A stretch of 10,872 nt of DNA from an uncultured Hyphomonadaceae bacterium (GTDB taxonomy: Bacteria; Pseudomonadota; Alphaproteobacteria; Caulobacterales; Hyphomonadaceae), in NCBI GenBank assembly GCA_937873805.1, contig CALMWO010000180.1:1-10872 (forward strand), in the 5' to 3' direction. Positions 1 to 6,929 of this stretch are shown here, piece by piece. A program made the position numbers and the translations under genes. The stretch's first letter is position 1. The number at the start of each line of letters is the position of its first letter. The notes beneath the pieces were generated by a model that was not told the DNA's origin, searched no databases, and saw only the letters and a list, made by a program, of their open reading frames with translations.

Positions 1-270
1 GAAGCGCGTATCCCAGAAATACCGGAGAAGGAGCTGGAGAATGTCCAGGCCAACGCCGAACGCATTGCGAAGGGGGCCGCGTCGAAACAGCAGGCCGAGG
101 CCGAGCGTCTGTTGCCGATTATCGCCGAGGCGATGGTGACGCGCAAAGCCGCACGAACGGTCGAGATGGCCGAGAAGAAAGTGACGCGCCAGAAGGAAAT
201 GGCTGCGACGCGCGCGCGCAAGGCTGCGTCCAAGAAGGCCGAGGCGGATGCTGCCGCTGAAGTGGATTAG
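1..270 (+). CDS. C-terminal part of an unrecognised Lys/Ala/Glu-rich protein (5' truncated)
   Basis: An open frame runs from the first base of the window to a TAG at 268-270 and encodes 89 residues; the start lies outside the window. The visible tail is strongly charged and helical in character. After a short Pro/Glu segment (IPEIPEKELE) come runs of Ala, Lys, Glu and Arg with few hydrophobics, such as TRKAARTVEMAEKKVTRQKE and RARKAASKKAEADAAAEVD. I see no cysteine, no membrane segment and no catalytic motif. Such tails are typical of coiled-coil or nucleic-acid-associated basic extensions, but I do not recognise the family and assign no function. That it is coding is inferred from the uninterrupted frame and from the well-placed terminator about 20 bases after the stop. 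It converges with ftsK. Confidence 0.6.
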   Translation, partial: EARIPEIPEKELENVQANAERIAKGAASKQQAEAERLLPIIAEAMVTRKAARTVEMAEKKVTRQKEMAATRARKAASKKAEADAAAEVD

Positions 271-292
271 TCGAACACACAGTTCGAAATAA

Positions 293-321
293 AAAAGGCC
301 GGCTCAATGAGCCGGCCTTTT
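293..321. terminator. Bidirectional Rho-independent terminator
   Basis: Perfect 13-bp inverted repeat (293-305 with 309-321, core GGCCGGCTC/GAGCCGGCC) around a 3-base AAT loop. It is flanked by an A-run on the left and a T-run on the right, so it can terminate transcripts in both directions. It sits between the convergent ends of the upstream partial gene (stop at 270) and ftsK (stop at 344). Confidence 0.93.
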
Positions 322-343
322 GTTTATCTGAAGAGGGCAGGCG

Positions 344-2902
344 TTACGCCGCTTCTTCACTGCCGCCTCCGCCGCTGCTGCGGCCATCGCGCGGGATGAT
401 CTGGCGTTTGCCGGCATGGTCAGCCGCGCTGATGATGCCTTCGCGCTCCATGCGCTCGATCATCGAAGCTGCGCGGTTGTAGCCGATGCGGAGCACGCGC
501 TGCACGTAGGAGGTGGTCGGGCGCTTGTCGCGCACGACCGCCGCAACGGCTTCGCGGTACATGTCTTCTTCCGGGTCGCCCGAGGACGTGCCGAAAGCGT
601 TGTCGGAGACAGAGGCCTCTTCTTCGACTTCGTCGGTGATGCCTTCGACGTATTGCGGCTGGCCCTGGTCCTTGAGCCAGTTCACGACGCGCTCGACTTC
701 CTCGTCCTTCACGAACGGGCCGTGGACGCGGCTGATCTTGCCGCCCGACTGCATCCAGAGAAGGTCGCCCATGCCGAGCAGCTGTTCGGCGCCTTGCTCA
801 CCGAGAATGGTGCGCGAGTCGATCTTGGTCGTGACCATGTAGGAGATACGGGTCGGGAAGTTCGCCTTGATCGTGCCGGTGATGACGTCGACCGAGGGAC
901 GCTGCGTGGCGGTGATGAGGTGGATGCCGGCGGCGCGCGCCATCTGGGCGATACGCTGGACGGCGCCTTCGATGTCCTTGCCCGCGACCAGCATGAGGTC
1001 GGCCATCTCGTCGATGATGACCACGATATGCGGCATCGGCTCGGGCTTGATGAGTTCGTTCTGCCAGACCGCTTCACCGGTTTCCTTGTTCCAGCCGGTC
1101 TGGATCTGACGCGTCAGGTGCTCGCCCTTGGCGGCGGCTTCCTCGGCCTTCTGGTTGAAGCCGGCGAGGTTGCGCACGCCCATCTTGGACATCAGCTCGT
1201 AACGGCTCTCCATCTCGCGCACGACCCATTTGAGGGCCAGCACGGCCTTCTGCGGATCGGTGACCACAGGGGCGAGAAGGTGCGGAATGCCCTCATAGAT
1301 CGACAGTTCGAGCATTTTCGGGTCGATCATGATGAAGCGGCACTTTTCAGGGGGCAGCTTGAACATGAGGGAGAGGATCATCGCGTTGATGCCGACCGAC
1401 TTACCCGAGCCCGTTGTACCCGCGATGAGCAGGTGAGGCATCTTGCCGAGGTCGCCGATCATCGGCTGGCCTTCGATGCTCTCGCCAAGAGCGAGGGGCA
1501 GGGCCATGCGCGAGCGCGAGAATTCCTGCGCGTTGAGCAGGTCGCGCAGATAGACGGTCTCGCGTGTCGGGTTCGGCAGTTCGATACCGATGGCGTTGCG
1601 GCCGGGGATGACGGCGACGCGCGCGGAGGTGGCGGACATGGCGCGTGCGATGTCTTCTGCGAGCGCGATGACCTTTGAAGACCGCACGCCGGCCGCGGGC
1701 TCAAGTTCGAACAGGGTGACGACGGGGCCGGGGCGCACTTCCGTGATGCGGCCCTTGATGCCGAACTCGGTCAGTACGCCGCCGAGACGATCAGCCATCT
1801 CGAGCAGGCGGGCTTCATCGACGTCCGATGAGCGCGGCGGCGGCACGTCGAGCAGTTCGAGTGGCGGGATGGCGCTCGACGCGTCACGTCCGCGAGTCGA
1901 GGACTGCTGCGTGGGTGTTGTCTGGCTGGCATTGCGCGGCTGCGAGGGTTTGGTGATCGTGCGCGGCGTGACCGACGGCGCTGTTGCGGCGATGGGCGCT
2001 GCGACGGCATCGGGGATCGGACGGCTTTCAAGAACGCGCGGCACGATGGGGCGCGTGCGGCCATCGGCGCCCTCGGCTTTCTCGACGGCCGTGAAGAAGC
2101 CGCGATCGCCTTCCTCGAAACCATCTTCTTCCGTGTAGACGATCGGCTCGATGACTTCCTCGGGCTTCTTGCCGAGCAGGCGCATCACATTGTCCATCAG
2201 GCTGCCTGAAGCAGCGGGGCGGGAGGCGAGAGCGGGCACGCCGACGATCGGCGTTTCCGGCGCGCGTTGCGGTTTCTGCGTGAGAGCGCGCCAGAGCGAA
2301 GACGCGTCGCTTGCGCCAAGACCCATAGCCATCGCGGCGAACAGGATCGCGCCAAGGCCGGCAAGCGCCGACGCCCACACCTGCGGGTCTGGAATCTTGA
2401 GGGCGGCGAAGGGCGTCGACACGATCGACAGCATCAGTTCGCCGGCAACGCCGCCAAGGCCGGCAGACATGTTCCACGATTTCGGGATCGGCCATTCGGC
2501 AAGGCAGCACGCGGCGAAGAGAATGGCGGCGAGGCCCCACATCCAGGCTGCCGGATCCTGCTGTCCAATGCCGAAGGCGCGGCGGACGCCACCGATCATC
2601 AGCGCGAAGCCGAGCAGGATGGCGGTCCAGCCAAAGCCCTGCATGAGCATGTCGCCGAACACGGCGCCGACGCTGCCGAACATGTTTTCGGGGCCGGCCT
2701 CAAGAATGGCGTTAGTGACCGGGTCCTGCGTGCGCGAGACCGCCATGTTGAGCGACGGATCGGCGGAATTGTACGACGAGCACGCGCCACAAATGAACAC
2801 GCCACCTGAGAACGCCATCAGACCGCTCAGGAAGCGGGTCAGGGCGCTGGAGCCCTGCGCCTCATAGCTGTCCTCGGAATGCGGCGCTCGCGGATGCGGC
2901 AT
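344..2902 (-). CDS. ftsK: DNA translocase FtsK
   Basis: Septal DNA pump: a hexameric ATPase that moves chromosome termini across the closing septum and activates XerCD at dif. The 852-residue product has four hydrophobic segments within about the first 210 residues (membrane anchor), then a Pro/Ser/Thr-rich linker to about residue 350. The FtsK/SpoIIIE motor follows, with Walker A GTTGSGKS (residues 495-502, Lys501) and Walker B VVIIDEMADL (Asp631-Glu632). A C-terminal winged-helix gamma domain (about 775-838, QRVLRIGYNRAASMIE) is the part that reads KOPS sites in known FtsKs. The linker is much shorter than in E. coli FtsK. I chose ATG at 2902 because GAGGA lies 7 bases upstream. An in-frame GTG at 2950 would add 16 residues but has no visible ribosome-binding site. 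Divergent from amtB; ends at the shared terminator. Confidence 0.97.
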   Translation of the reverse strand: MPHPRAPHSEDSYEAQGSSALTRFLSGLMAFSGGVFICGACSSYNSADPSLNMAVSRTQDPVTNAILEAGPENMFGSVGAVFGDMLMQGFGWTAILLGFALMIGGVRRAFGIGQQDPAAWMWGLAAILFAACCLAEWPIPKSWNMSAGLGGVAGELMLSIVSTPFAALKIPDPQVWASALAGLGAILFAAMAMGLGASDASSLWRALTQKPQRAPETPIVGVPALASRPAASGSLMDNVMRLLGKKPEEVIEPIVYTEEDGFEEGDRGFFTAVEKAEGADGRTRPIVPRVLESRPIPDAVAAPIAATAPSVTPRTITKPSQPRNASQTTPTQQSSTRGRDASSAIPPLELLDVPPPRSSDVDEARLLEMADRLGGVLTEFGIKGRITEVRPGPVVTLFELEPAAGVRSSKVIALAEDIARAMSATSARVAVIPGRNAIGIELPNPTRETVYLRDLLNAQEFSRSRMALPLALGESIEGQPMIGDLGKMPHLLIAGTTGSGKSVGINAMILSLMFKLPPEKCRFIMIDPKMLELSIYEGIPHLLAPVVTDPQKAVLALKWVVREMESRYELMSKMGVRNLAGFNQKAEEAAAKGEHLTRQIQTGWNKETGEAVWQNELIKPEPMPHIVVIIDEMADLMLVAGKDIEGAVQRIAQMARAAGIHLITATQRPSVDVITGTIKANFPTRISYMVTTKIDSRTILGEQGAEQLLGMGDLLWMQSGGKISRVHGPFVKDEEVERVVNWLKDQGQPQYVEGITDEVEEEASVSDNAFGTSSGDPEEDMYREAVAAVVRDKRPTTSYVQRVLRIGYNRAASMIERMEREGIISAADHAGKRQIIPRDGRSSGGGGSEEAA

Positions 2903-3044
2903 GCCTTCGTCCTCGCTCGAACAAACAGGGTTACTGAAGAGACGTGACACTGGCGCGAGCAGGCTTAACGGGGCGCTACCAAACAGGCTTTTCCAGAGGC
3001 TGGGCCAAGGAAAATATCGTTACAAAGGCGTTGTGATTCAGGGC

Positions 3045-3084
3045 AAAAAAAGGGTCCCGGACGCCGCAACGGGCATCCGGGACC
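3045..3084 (-). terminator. Strong minus-strand terminator hairpin with no gene in front of it
   Basis: Read on the minus strand, GGTCCCGGA (3076-3084) pairs perfectly with TCCGGGACC (3053-3061). An inner GCC/GGC extension is interrupted by one mismatch, and after one further base comes a run of seven T (complement of A 3045-3051). The plus strand has no T-run, so the signal is one-directional. No minus-strand coding gene lies between amtB and this point. The hairpin could therefore end an unannotated small RNA, stop antisense transcription from the amtB leader, or act as an attenuator in a long ftsK leader. Confidence 0.75.
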
Positions 3085-3158
3085 TATCCCCATGATCCAG
3101 CCTTGCGGTGGTTCACCAGCCTAGATGTAGCGGGGTTTGCGACGCCCGCACGGGGAAG

Positions 3159-3239
3159 GGTGTGACACCGTCTGCCAGCTGGCCGGCTTGCCCTGTTCCG
3201 GTGCGGCCGCTCGGGCAGGCGCCTAAGAATTGTGCAATT
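3159..3239. promoter_or_regulatory. Palindromic candidate operator sites upstream of amtB
   Basis: Two short perfect palindromes lie in the amtB upstream region: GGTGT-G-ACACC (3159-3169) and AATTG-TG-CAATT (3228-3239, overlapping GCAATTGC). amtB genes are commonly nitrogen-regulated through NtrC in proteobacteria. Neither palindrome is a clear match to the NtrC site as I remember it (TGCACC...GGTGCA), so the assignment as operators is inference from symmetry and position only. Confidence 0.25.
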
Positions 3240-3392
3240 GCGAAGGAGTCCAGAAGGACGCAGGGGGGCTCTGCTTGTCCAATAGGCAGCTGGACGCCCC
3301 TATCAGGCCTCGCATCGTCCGGGGGCGATCACGTCGCTGTGGTGGGTGCGTCTTTTTTAGCGCCGGTTGCCAGTCAACCTCAGGGGAGACAA

Positions 3393-4970
3393 ATGTTGAA
3401 CAAGATCAGTCGATTGGATCGACTTTCACTTTGGGGGACTGGCTTGAAAGCCGGTCTGGCTGCAGTTGCAGCGGGATTCCTTTTCACCACGCTTTCGCCA
3501 GCTGTGGCCCAGCCTCCGGCTGAAGCCCCGCCGGCTGTTGAAGCACCGGCGGTTGCGCCGGACGCTGCAGCGCCTGTGGAGGTTGCTCCTGAAGCTGCCG
3601 CTCCTGAGGCGGCCCCGGCAGAAGAAGCTGCGCCTGAGGTGCCGGTTCTGACTGTCGACAAGGGCGACACGACCTGGATGCTTATCTCCACGGTTCTCGT
3701 GCTGCTCATGATCATTCCGGGCCTCGCGCTCTTTTATGGCGGTCTCGTTCGCTCCAAGAACATGATCTCGCTGCTCAGCCAGGTGCTGATCGTCACGGCG
3801 ATCGGCATGGTGGCGTGGGTGGCCTGGGGCTATTCGATGGCCTTCACGGACGGTGGCGGACTGAACAAGTTCGTTGGCGGCTTCTCGAAGGTCGGCCTCG
3901 CGGGCGTTGATACGGCAACCATGGTCGAGAGCTTCTCGGTCGGCGTCGCCATTCCCGAGATCGTCTTCGTCGCCTTCCAGATGACCTTCGCCTGCATCAC
4001 CACCGCGCTTGTGCTCGGCGGCGTTGCTGAACGTGCGAAATTCTGGGGCGTCGTGCTTTTCGCCGTCCTGTGGCCGATCGCTGTCTACTACCCGATGGCC
4101 CACATGGTCTGGTGGTGGGGTGGTCCGATCATGGCGTCGGATCCGGCAAACGCCCAGGCGGTGCTGGATGGCGCTGGCCTGATCTGGTCCTTCGGCGCGC
4201 TCGACTTCGCGGGCGGCACGGTGGTCCACATCAACTCGGGCATCGCCGCTCTGGTTGGCGCGCTGATCCTCGGCAAACGTAAAGGCTACAAAGTCGAGCC
4301 GATGCGTCCACACAACCTGACGTTCACGCTGATCGGCACCGGCCTCCTGTGGGTCGGCTGGGTTGGCTTCAACGCCGGTTCGAACCTCGAAGCGAACGGT
4401 TATGCCGGTCTCGCCCTGCTCAACACGTTCGTCGCGACTGCTGCTGGCGCCATCTCCTGGGGCCTCGCGGAAGCGGTGTTCAAGCGCAAGCCCAGCTTGC
4501 TGGGCATGGCTTCAGGCGCTGTTGCGGGTCTTGTCGCGATCACGCCTGCCGCCGGCTTCGCCGGTCCGCTCGGCGCGATTGTGCTCGGCCTCGTGGTTGG
4601 TCCGATCTGCCTGTTTGCCTGCTCGGGTCTCAAGAACCTCATCGGGTATGACGACTCGCTCGACGTGTTCGGCATCCATGGCGTTGGCGGCATCGTCGGC
4701 GCAATCGGCACCGGCGTCGTCGTCGCCCCGTTCCTGGGCGGCGCCGGCATCGTCGACTACGCGAACGGCGGCGCGACGATTTACCCGGGCATCCTCGAGC
4801 AAGTCATTGCTCAGGCCAAGGGTGTCGGCGTCACGGTCGTCTGGTCGGGCGTTGGCTCGGCTGTGGTCTGGTTCATCGTCAAGCTGCTCACGGGCGGCCG
4901 CGTGAAGGACGAGATCGAGGAAGAAGGTCTCGACCTGAACGAACACGGCGAAGTGGCCTACCACTCGTAA
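3393..4970 (+). CDS. amtB: Ammonium transporter AmtB
   Basis: Inner-membrane ammonium channel of the Amt/Rh family, normally gated by the PII protein GlnK. The start is ATG 3393, just after AGGGGAG (3382-3388), giving 525 residues. Residues 1-39 form a signal peptide (Arg/Lys-bearing n-region, hydrophobic core, PAVA cleavage site). Residues 40-84 are an Ala/Pro/Glu low-complexity linker, then the multi-helix channel core follows. Family landmarks are present: Asp271 in LDFAGGTVVH, the twin pore histidines His279 (VVHINSG) and His429 (GIHGVGG), FYGGLVRSKN near the core start, and a C-terminal tail with EGLDLNEHGE, the part contacted by GlnK in known AmtBs. The usual adjacent glnK is absent: a 490-base gap lies upstream and a terminator directly downstream, so amtB looks monocistronic. 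Frames extending upstream to 3108 are not protein-like. Confidence 0.97.
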   Translation: MLNKISRLDRLSLWGTGLKAGLAAVAAGFLFTTLSPAVAQPPAEAPPAVEAPAVAPDAAAPVEVAPEAAAPEAAPAEEAAPEVPVLTVDKGDTTWMLISTVLVLLMIIPGLALFYGGLVRSKNMISLLSQVLIVTAIGMVAWVAWGYSMAFTDGGGLNKFVGGFSKVGLAGVDTATMVESFSVGVAIPEIVFVAFQMTFACITTALVLGGVAERAKFWGVVLFAVLWPIAVYYPMAHMVWWWGGPIMASDPANAQAVLDGAGLIWSFGALDFAGGTVVHINSGIAALVGALILGKRKGYKVEPMRPHNLTFTLIGTGLLWVGWVGFNAGSNLEANGYAGLALLNTFVATAAGAISWGLAEAVFKRKPSLLGMASGAVAGLVAITPAAGFAGPLGAIVLGLVVGPICLFACSGLKNLIGYDDSLDVFGIHGVGGIVGAIGTGVVVAPFLGGAGIVDYANGGATIYPGILEQVIAQAKGVGVTVVWSGVGSAVVWFIVKLLTGGRVKDEIEEEGLDLNEHGEVAYHS

Positions 4971-5038
4971 GGTCGACTGTTTCCATCCCTGCCCAGACCG
5001 GCGCTGCCGGCGCGGCGCCAGGGCGGAGAGGGAAGTGG

Positions 5039-5074
5039 GGGGCGCGGCTTCAATGCCGCGCCCCTTTTTCTTTT
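5039..5074 (+). terminator. Rho-independent terminator of amtB
   Basis: A perfect 10-bp stem, GGGGCGCGGC (5039-5048) with GCCGCGCCCC (5055-5064), encloses a 6-base loop and is followed directly by TTTTTCTTTT. It lies about 70 bases after the amtB stop and just before the next gene. It also argues against starting that gene at 5035, inside the hairpin. Confidence 0.95.
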
Positions 5075-5100
5075 GGTCCGGGCGGGCTTATGTCTGCGCC

Positions 5101-6300
5101 ATGGCCGATCCCAAGATCCATCGTTGTGACGTTGCTATTGCCGGGGGAGGGCCCGTTGGCCTGACGCTGGCCCTGGCGCTCGCCTCCCGCGGGTATGAGA
5201 CGGTGGTGGCTGACGCCGGCTCGCCTCCGGCCAGGGGCGGCGCCGTCGACAGCCGGGCTTTTTTCATCGCGTACGGTTGCTGGCGGATCTTCAGGGCGCT
5301 TGGACTGGAGGAGGCTCTGCTCGCCGGCGCTGAACCTGTGATGCAGGTCGAGGCTGAGGGCCGGGTCGGCGGCATCTCGTTCATTGCCGAGGACTGCGCC
5401 GAGCCCGTGCTGGGCTACATGGTTGAAGCGAGCCTGCTGGCGTCGGTGCTGCACACGGCGGTCGAGCGGGAACAGAAGGTCACGCTGCTTGCGCGCGCGG
5501 CTATTGAAGCGGTTACGCTTGATGATCCCTGCGCTGTTCTGAAGCTGGCGGGCGCGGAGGTGCATGCGCCGCTGGTGGTAGGATGCGATGGCGCCCGATC
5601 GATTGTGCGCAGCGCGGCCGGGCTGCGCTTTGAGGGACATGATTACGACGCGGCGGCGATCTCGACGACGGTGAAGCTTGCCCAGCCGCACAATGGCGCG
5701 GCGCGTCAGGTGTTTCTGCCCAATGGACCGATGGCGGTTCTGCCGCTCCGGGATGACCATGCCAACCTGATCTGGACGGAGAAGGCGGCGGTGGCCAAGG
5801 CGCTGCTGGCGCTTGATGAACGCGGGTTCGAGCTGGAGCTGGCCAAGAAGGCTGGTGACTTCCTGCCGGGCGCAAAGCTTGCCGGCGCGCGCCATTCTTT
5901 CCCCATCGGACTTTATGTGGCGGAGCGCTTCGATGCGCAGCGCGCGGCGCTGGCCGGGGACTCCGCCCACGTCATTCACCCTCTGGGCGGGCAGGGGCTC
6001 AATCTCGGACTCAAGGATATCGCAGCTCTGGTCGATGTGATCGCTGTCGCGGGCAAGGCGGGTCTCGATATCGGCGCTGCGAGTGCGCTTGAGCCCTACA
6101 CGCGCTGGCGCCGCGCCGATGTGGCGGCGACAGCCGCGGCGATGGAGGCCTTTGCGCGGGTGTTCTCCTCGCCGTTGCCGGTCAGACTGGCGGCAGGCCT
6201 CGCCATGTCGGTGGCGGGATCGGTGCGCGAGACGCGCAAGCTGTTCGCGAAAGAGGCGGGTGGCGATCTGGGCGAATTGCCGACGCTGATGGCGCGCTAA
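5101..6300 (+). CDS. UbiH/UbiF/COQ6-family FAD-dependent ubiquinone hydroxylase
   Basis: Class A flavoprotein monooxygenase, predicted to hydroxylate the aromatic ring of a ubiquinone precursor at the inner face of the membrane. The 399-residue product has the three family signatures. An N-terminal Rossmann GxGxxG (AGGGPVG, Gly15/17/20) ends its fold at VVADAG. The DG motif is VVGCDGARS (Asp163-Gly164). The second FAD site, ALAGDSAHVIHPLGGQGLN (Gly286-Asp287), carries the PxxGxG-like stretch typical of the UbiH group. Length matches the family (about 390-410). Which ring position it modifies cannot be read from sequence; alphaproteobacterial UbiL-type enzymes are a good candidate. ATG 5101 is preferred: it begins just before the Rossmann strand, and the earlier in-frame start at 5035 lies within the amtB terminator. 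No clear Shine-Dalgarno precedes 5101. It converges with the DUF971 gene 12 bases away. Confidence 0.92.
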   Translation: MADPKIHRCDVAIAGGGPVGLTLALALASRGYETVVADAGSPPARGGAVDSRAFFIAYGCWRIFRALGLEEALLAGAEPVMQVEAEGRVGGISFIAEDCAEPVLGYMVEASLLASVLHTAVEREQKVTLLARAAIEAVTLDDPCAVLKLAGAEVHAPLVVGCDGARSIVRSAAGLRFEGHDYDAAAISTTVKLAQPHNGAARQVFLPNGPMAVLPLRDDHANLIWTEKAAVAKALLALDERGFELELAKKAGDFLPGAKLAGARHSFPIGLYVAERFDAQRAALAGDSAHVIHPLGGQGLNLGLKDIAALVDVIAVAGKAGLDIGAASALEPYTRWRRADVAATAAAMEAFARVFSSPLPVRLAAGLAMSVAGSVRETRKLFAKEAGGDLGELPTLMAR

Positions 6301-6312
6301 CCACGTTCGCGC

Positions 6313-6681
6313 CTAGTCTCGCGACAATCCAAGCTCCTTCAGCCGGCCTGTATAGGCGGCCATGCGGGAGATCTTCTCGTCGCCGAGTTCGCGCAGGTAG
6401 GCCCAGGTGAACAGGCCGGTGTCGTGGCCGTCGTCGAAGCGGATGCGCAGGGCGTAGCGGCCGACGGGTTCGGCGCCGAGGACGCCGACCTTGCGCTTCT
6501 TCGCAGGCGGGGGCGGGCGGTCGCCGCCATGGCCCTTGGTTTCGGCGCTGGGGCTTTCAACGCGCAGGAGTTCGTAGGGAATCGCGGCTTCGTGGCCATC
6601 GTCGAAGCGGATGAGGAGCTCGGCCCGGGCTTTCTGGAAACGCAGTTCGGTGGGCCAGGGCGGGGCCTTTGAGGCCGCCAT
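6313..6681 (-). CDS. DUF971 (gamma-butyrobetaine hydroxylase-like N-terminal domain) protein
   Basis: 122 residues spanning a single DUF971 domain. The opening WPTELRF and two copies of an RFDDGH element (RFDDGHEAAIPYELLRV and, after an insert, RFDDGHDTGLFTWAYLREL) are characteristic. In other proteins this domain precedes the catalytic part of gamma-butyrobetaine hydroxylase or is attached to Mrp/HCF101-type Fe-S carriers. As a stand-alone bacterial protein its role is not established, and I see no cysteines to bind a cluster. The two copies are separated by a Gly/Pro-rich insert of about 40 residues containing a basic KKRK stretch. Its ATG (6679-6681) shares a base with the TAA of the Trm112 gene in front of it (TAATG), so it is probably the last, translationally coupled gene of the LON-Trm112-DUF971 set. 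Confidence 0.9.
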   Translation of the reverse strand: MAASKAPPWPTELRFQKARAELLIRFDDGHEAAIPYELLRVESPSAETKGHGGDRPPPPAKKRKVGVLGAEPVGRYALRIRFDDGHDTGLFTWAYLRELGDEKISRMAAYTGRLKELGLSRD

Positions 6682-6929
6682 TACTTGGTCGCGCCGATAT
6701 CGCGGGCCTCGTCGCGCAGCATCACGGGGACGCCATTGCGGATCGGGAAGGCGAGGCCGGCGGCGCGGCTGATCAGCTCGTTGGCTTCACGATCATAGGT
6801 GAGCGCCGCGCGCGACACCGGGCAGACCAGAACTTCAAGCAGCCGGGGATCGACTCCCGGATCGTTCGCGGTCTCGTGCGCCGCGCCGTTGCTGTTCGAT
6901 TCTGATGCAGTCTTCACTGCTGAGCTCAT
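6681..6929 (-). CDS. Trm112 family protein (YcaR-like)
   Basis: 82-residue protein with a flexible Ser/Ala/Asn N-terminus of about 27 residues, then the Trm112/YcaR fold: DPRLLEVLVCPVS, LTYDREANELISRAAGLAFPI and RNGVPVMLRDEARDI. Eukaryotic and archaeal Trm112 activates methyltransferases; the role of the bacterial small form is unclear. The gammaproteobacterial form has CPVC and a further Cys as likely zinc ligands. Here only the first Cys of the pair remains (CPVS, and Ser-Arg in place of the later Cys), so classical zinc binding is doubtful. I recall this loss being common in alphaproteobacteria. The start at ATG 6929 overlaps the stop of the LON gene as ATGA. A longer frame to 6992 would add 21 unconserved Arg-rich residues and overlap the LON gene by 67 bases, so I reject it. 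Confidence 0.88.
   Translation of the reverse strand: MSSAVKTASESNSNGAAHETANDPGVDPRLLEVLVCPVSRAALTYDREANELISRAAGLAFPIRNGVPVMLRDEARDIGATK

Larger units (their letters stand above)
2903..3392. other. Non-coding interval between divergent ftsK and amtB
   Basis: 490 bases without a convincing gene. Plus-strand frames here read as low-quality translations (Cys/Pro/Arg-rich, no motif), including an in-frame extension of amtB back to 3108 that I reject. It holds a strong minus-strand terminator hairpin (3045-3084), a GATTC site (3035-3039) about 130 bases before the ftsK start, and a GAGTC site at 3246-3250. It also holds two short palindromes (GGTGT-G-ACACC at 3159-3169; AATTG-TG-CAATT at 3228-3239) and local hairpins at about 3248-3320. 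I found no convincing sigma-54 -24/-12 element and only weak sigma-70-like matches, so promoters for ftsK and amtB are presumed here but not placed. Confidence 0.6.

Noticed and set aside
416..1678. 420-residue plus-strand frame and other long frames opposite ftsK
   Set aside because: Shadow of the ftsK reading frame on the opposite strand; Asp/His/Arg-rich composition, no motif, and ftsK is certain.
3170..3200. TGGC...TTGC in the amtB upstream region as a sigma-54 promoter
   Set aside because: The GG-to-GC distance is about 9 bases, not the required 12, so the -24/-12 geometry fails.
3246..3265. Resemblance of the amtB leader (TCC-AGAA-GGA-CGCAG) to the SRP RNA domain IV tip
   Set aside because: The symmetric-loop bases that are nearly invariant in SRP RNA (CAGG opposite AGCA) are not matched, the tetraloop is AGAA not GGAA, and no outer helix pairs across the expected length.
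3108..3392. In-frame N-terminal extension of amtB giving a 620-residue protein
   Set aside because: The translated stretch is not protein-like and precedes a clear signal peptide; ATG 3393 has a strong Shine-Dalgarno.
3426..4313. Long minus-strand frame opposite amtB
   Set aside because: Antisense shadow with Asp/His/Arg-rich composition typical of GC-rich complementary frames.
6490..6515. Basic KKRKV stretch in the DUF971 protein resembling a nuclear localisation signal
   Set aside because: Short basic runs are common in linkers; a bacterial chromosomal housekeeping context gives no reason to read it as a targeting signal.
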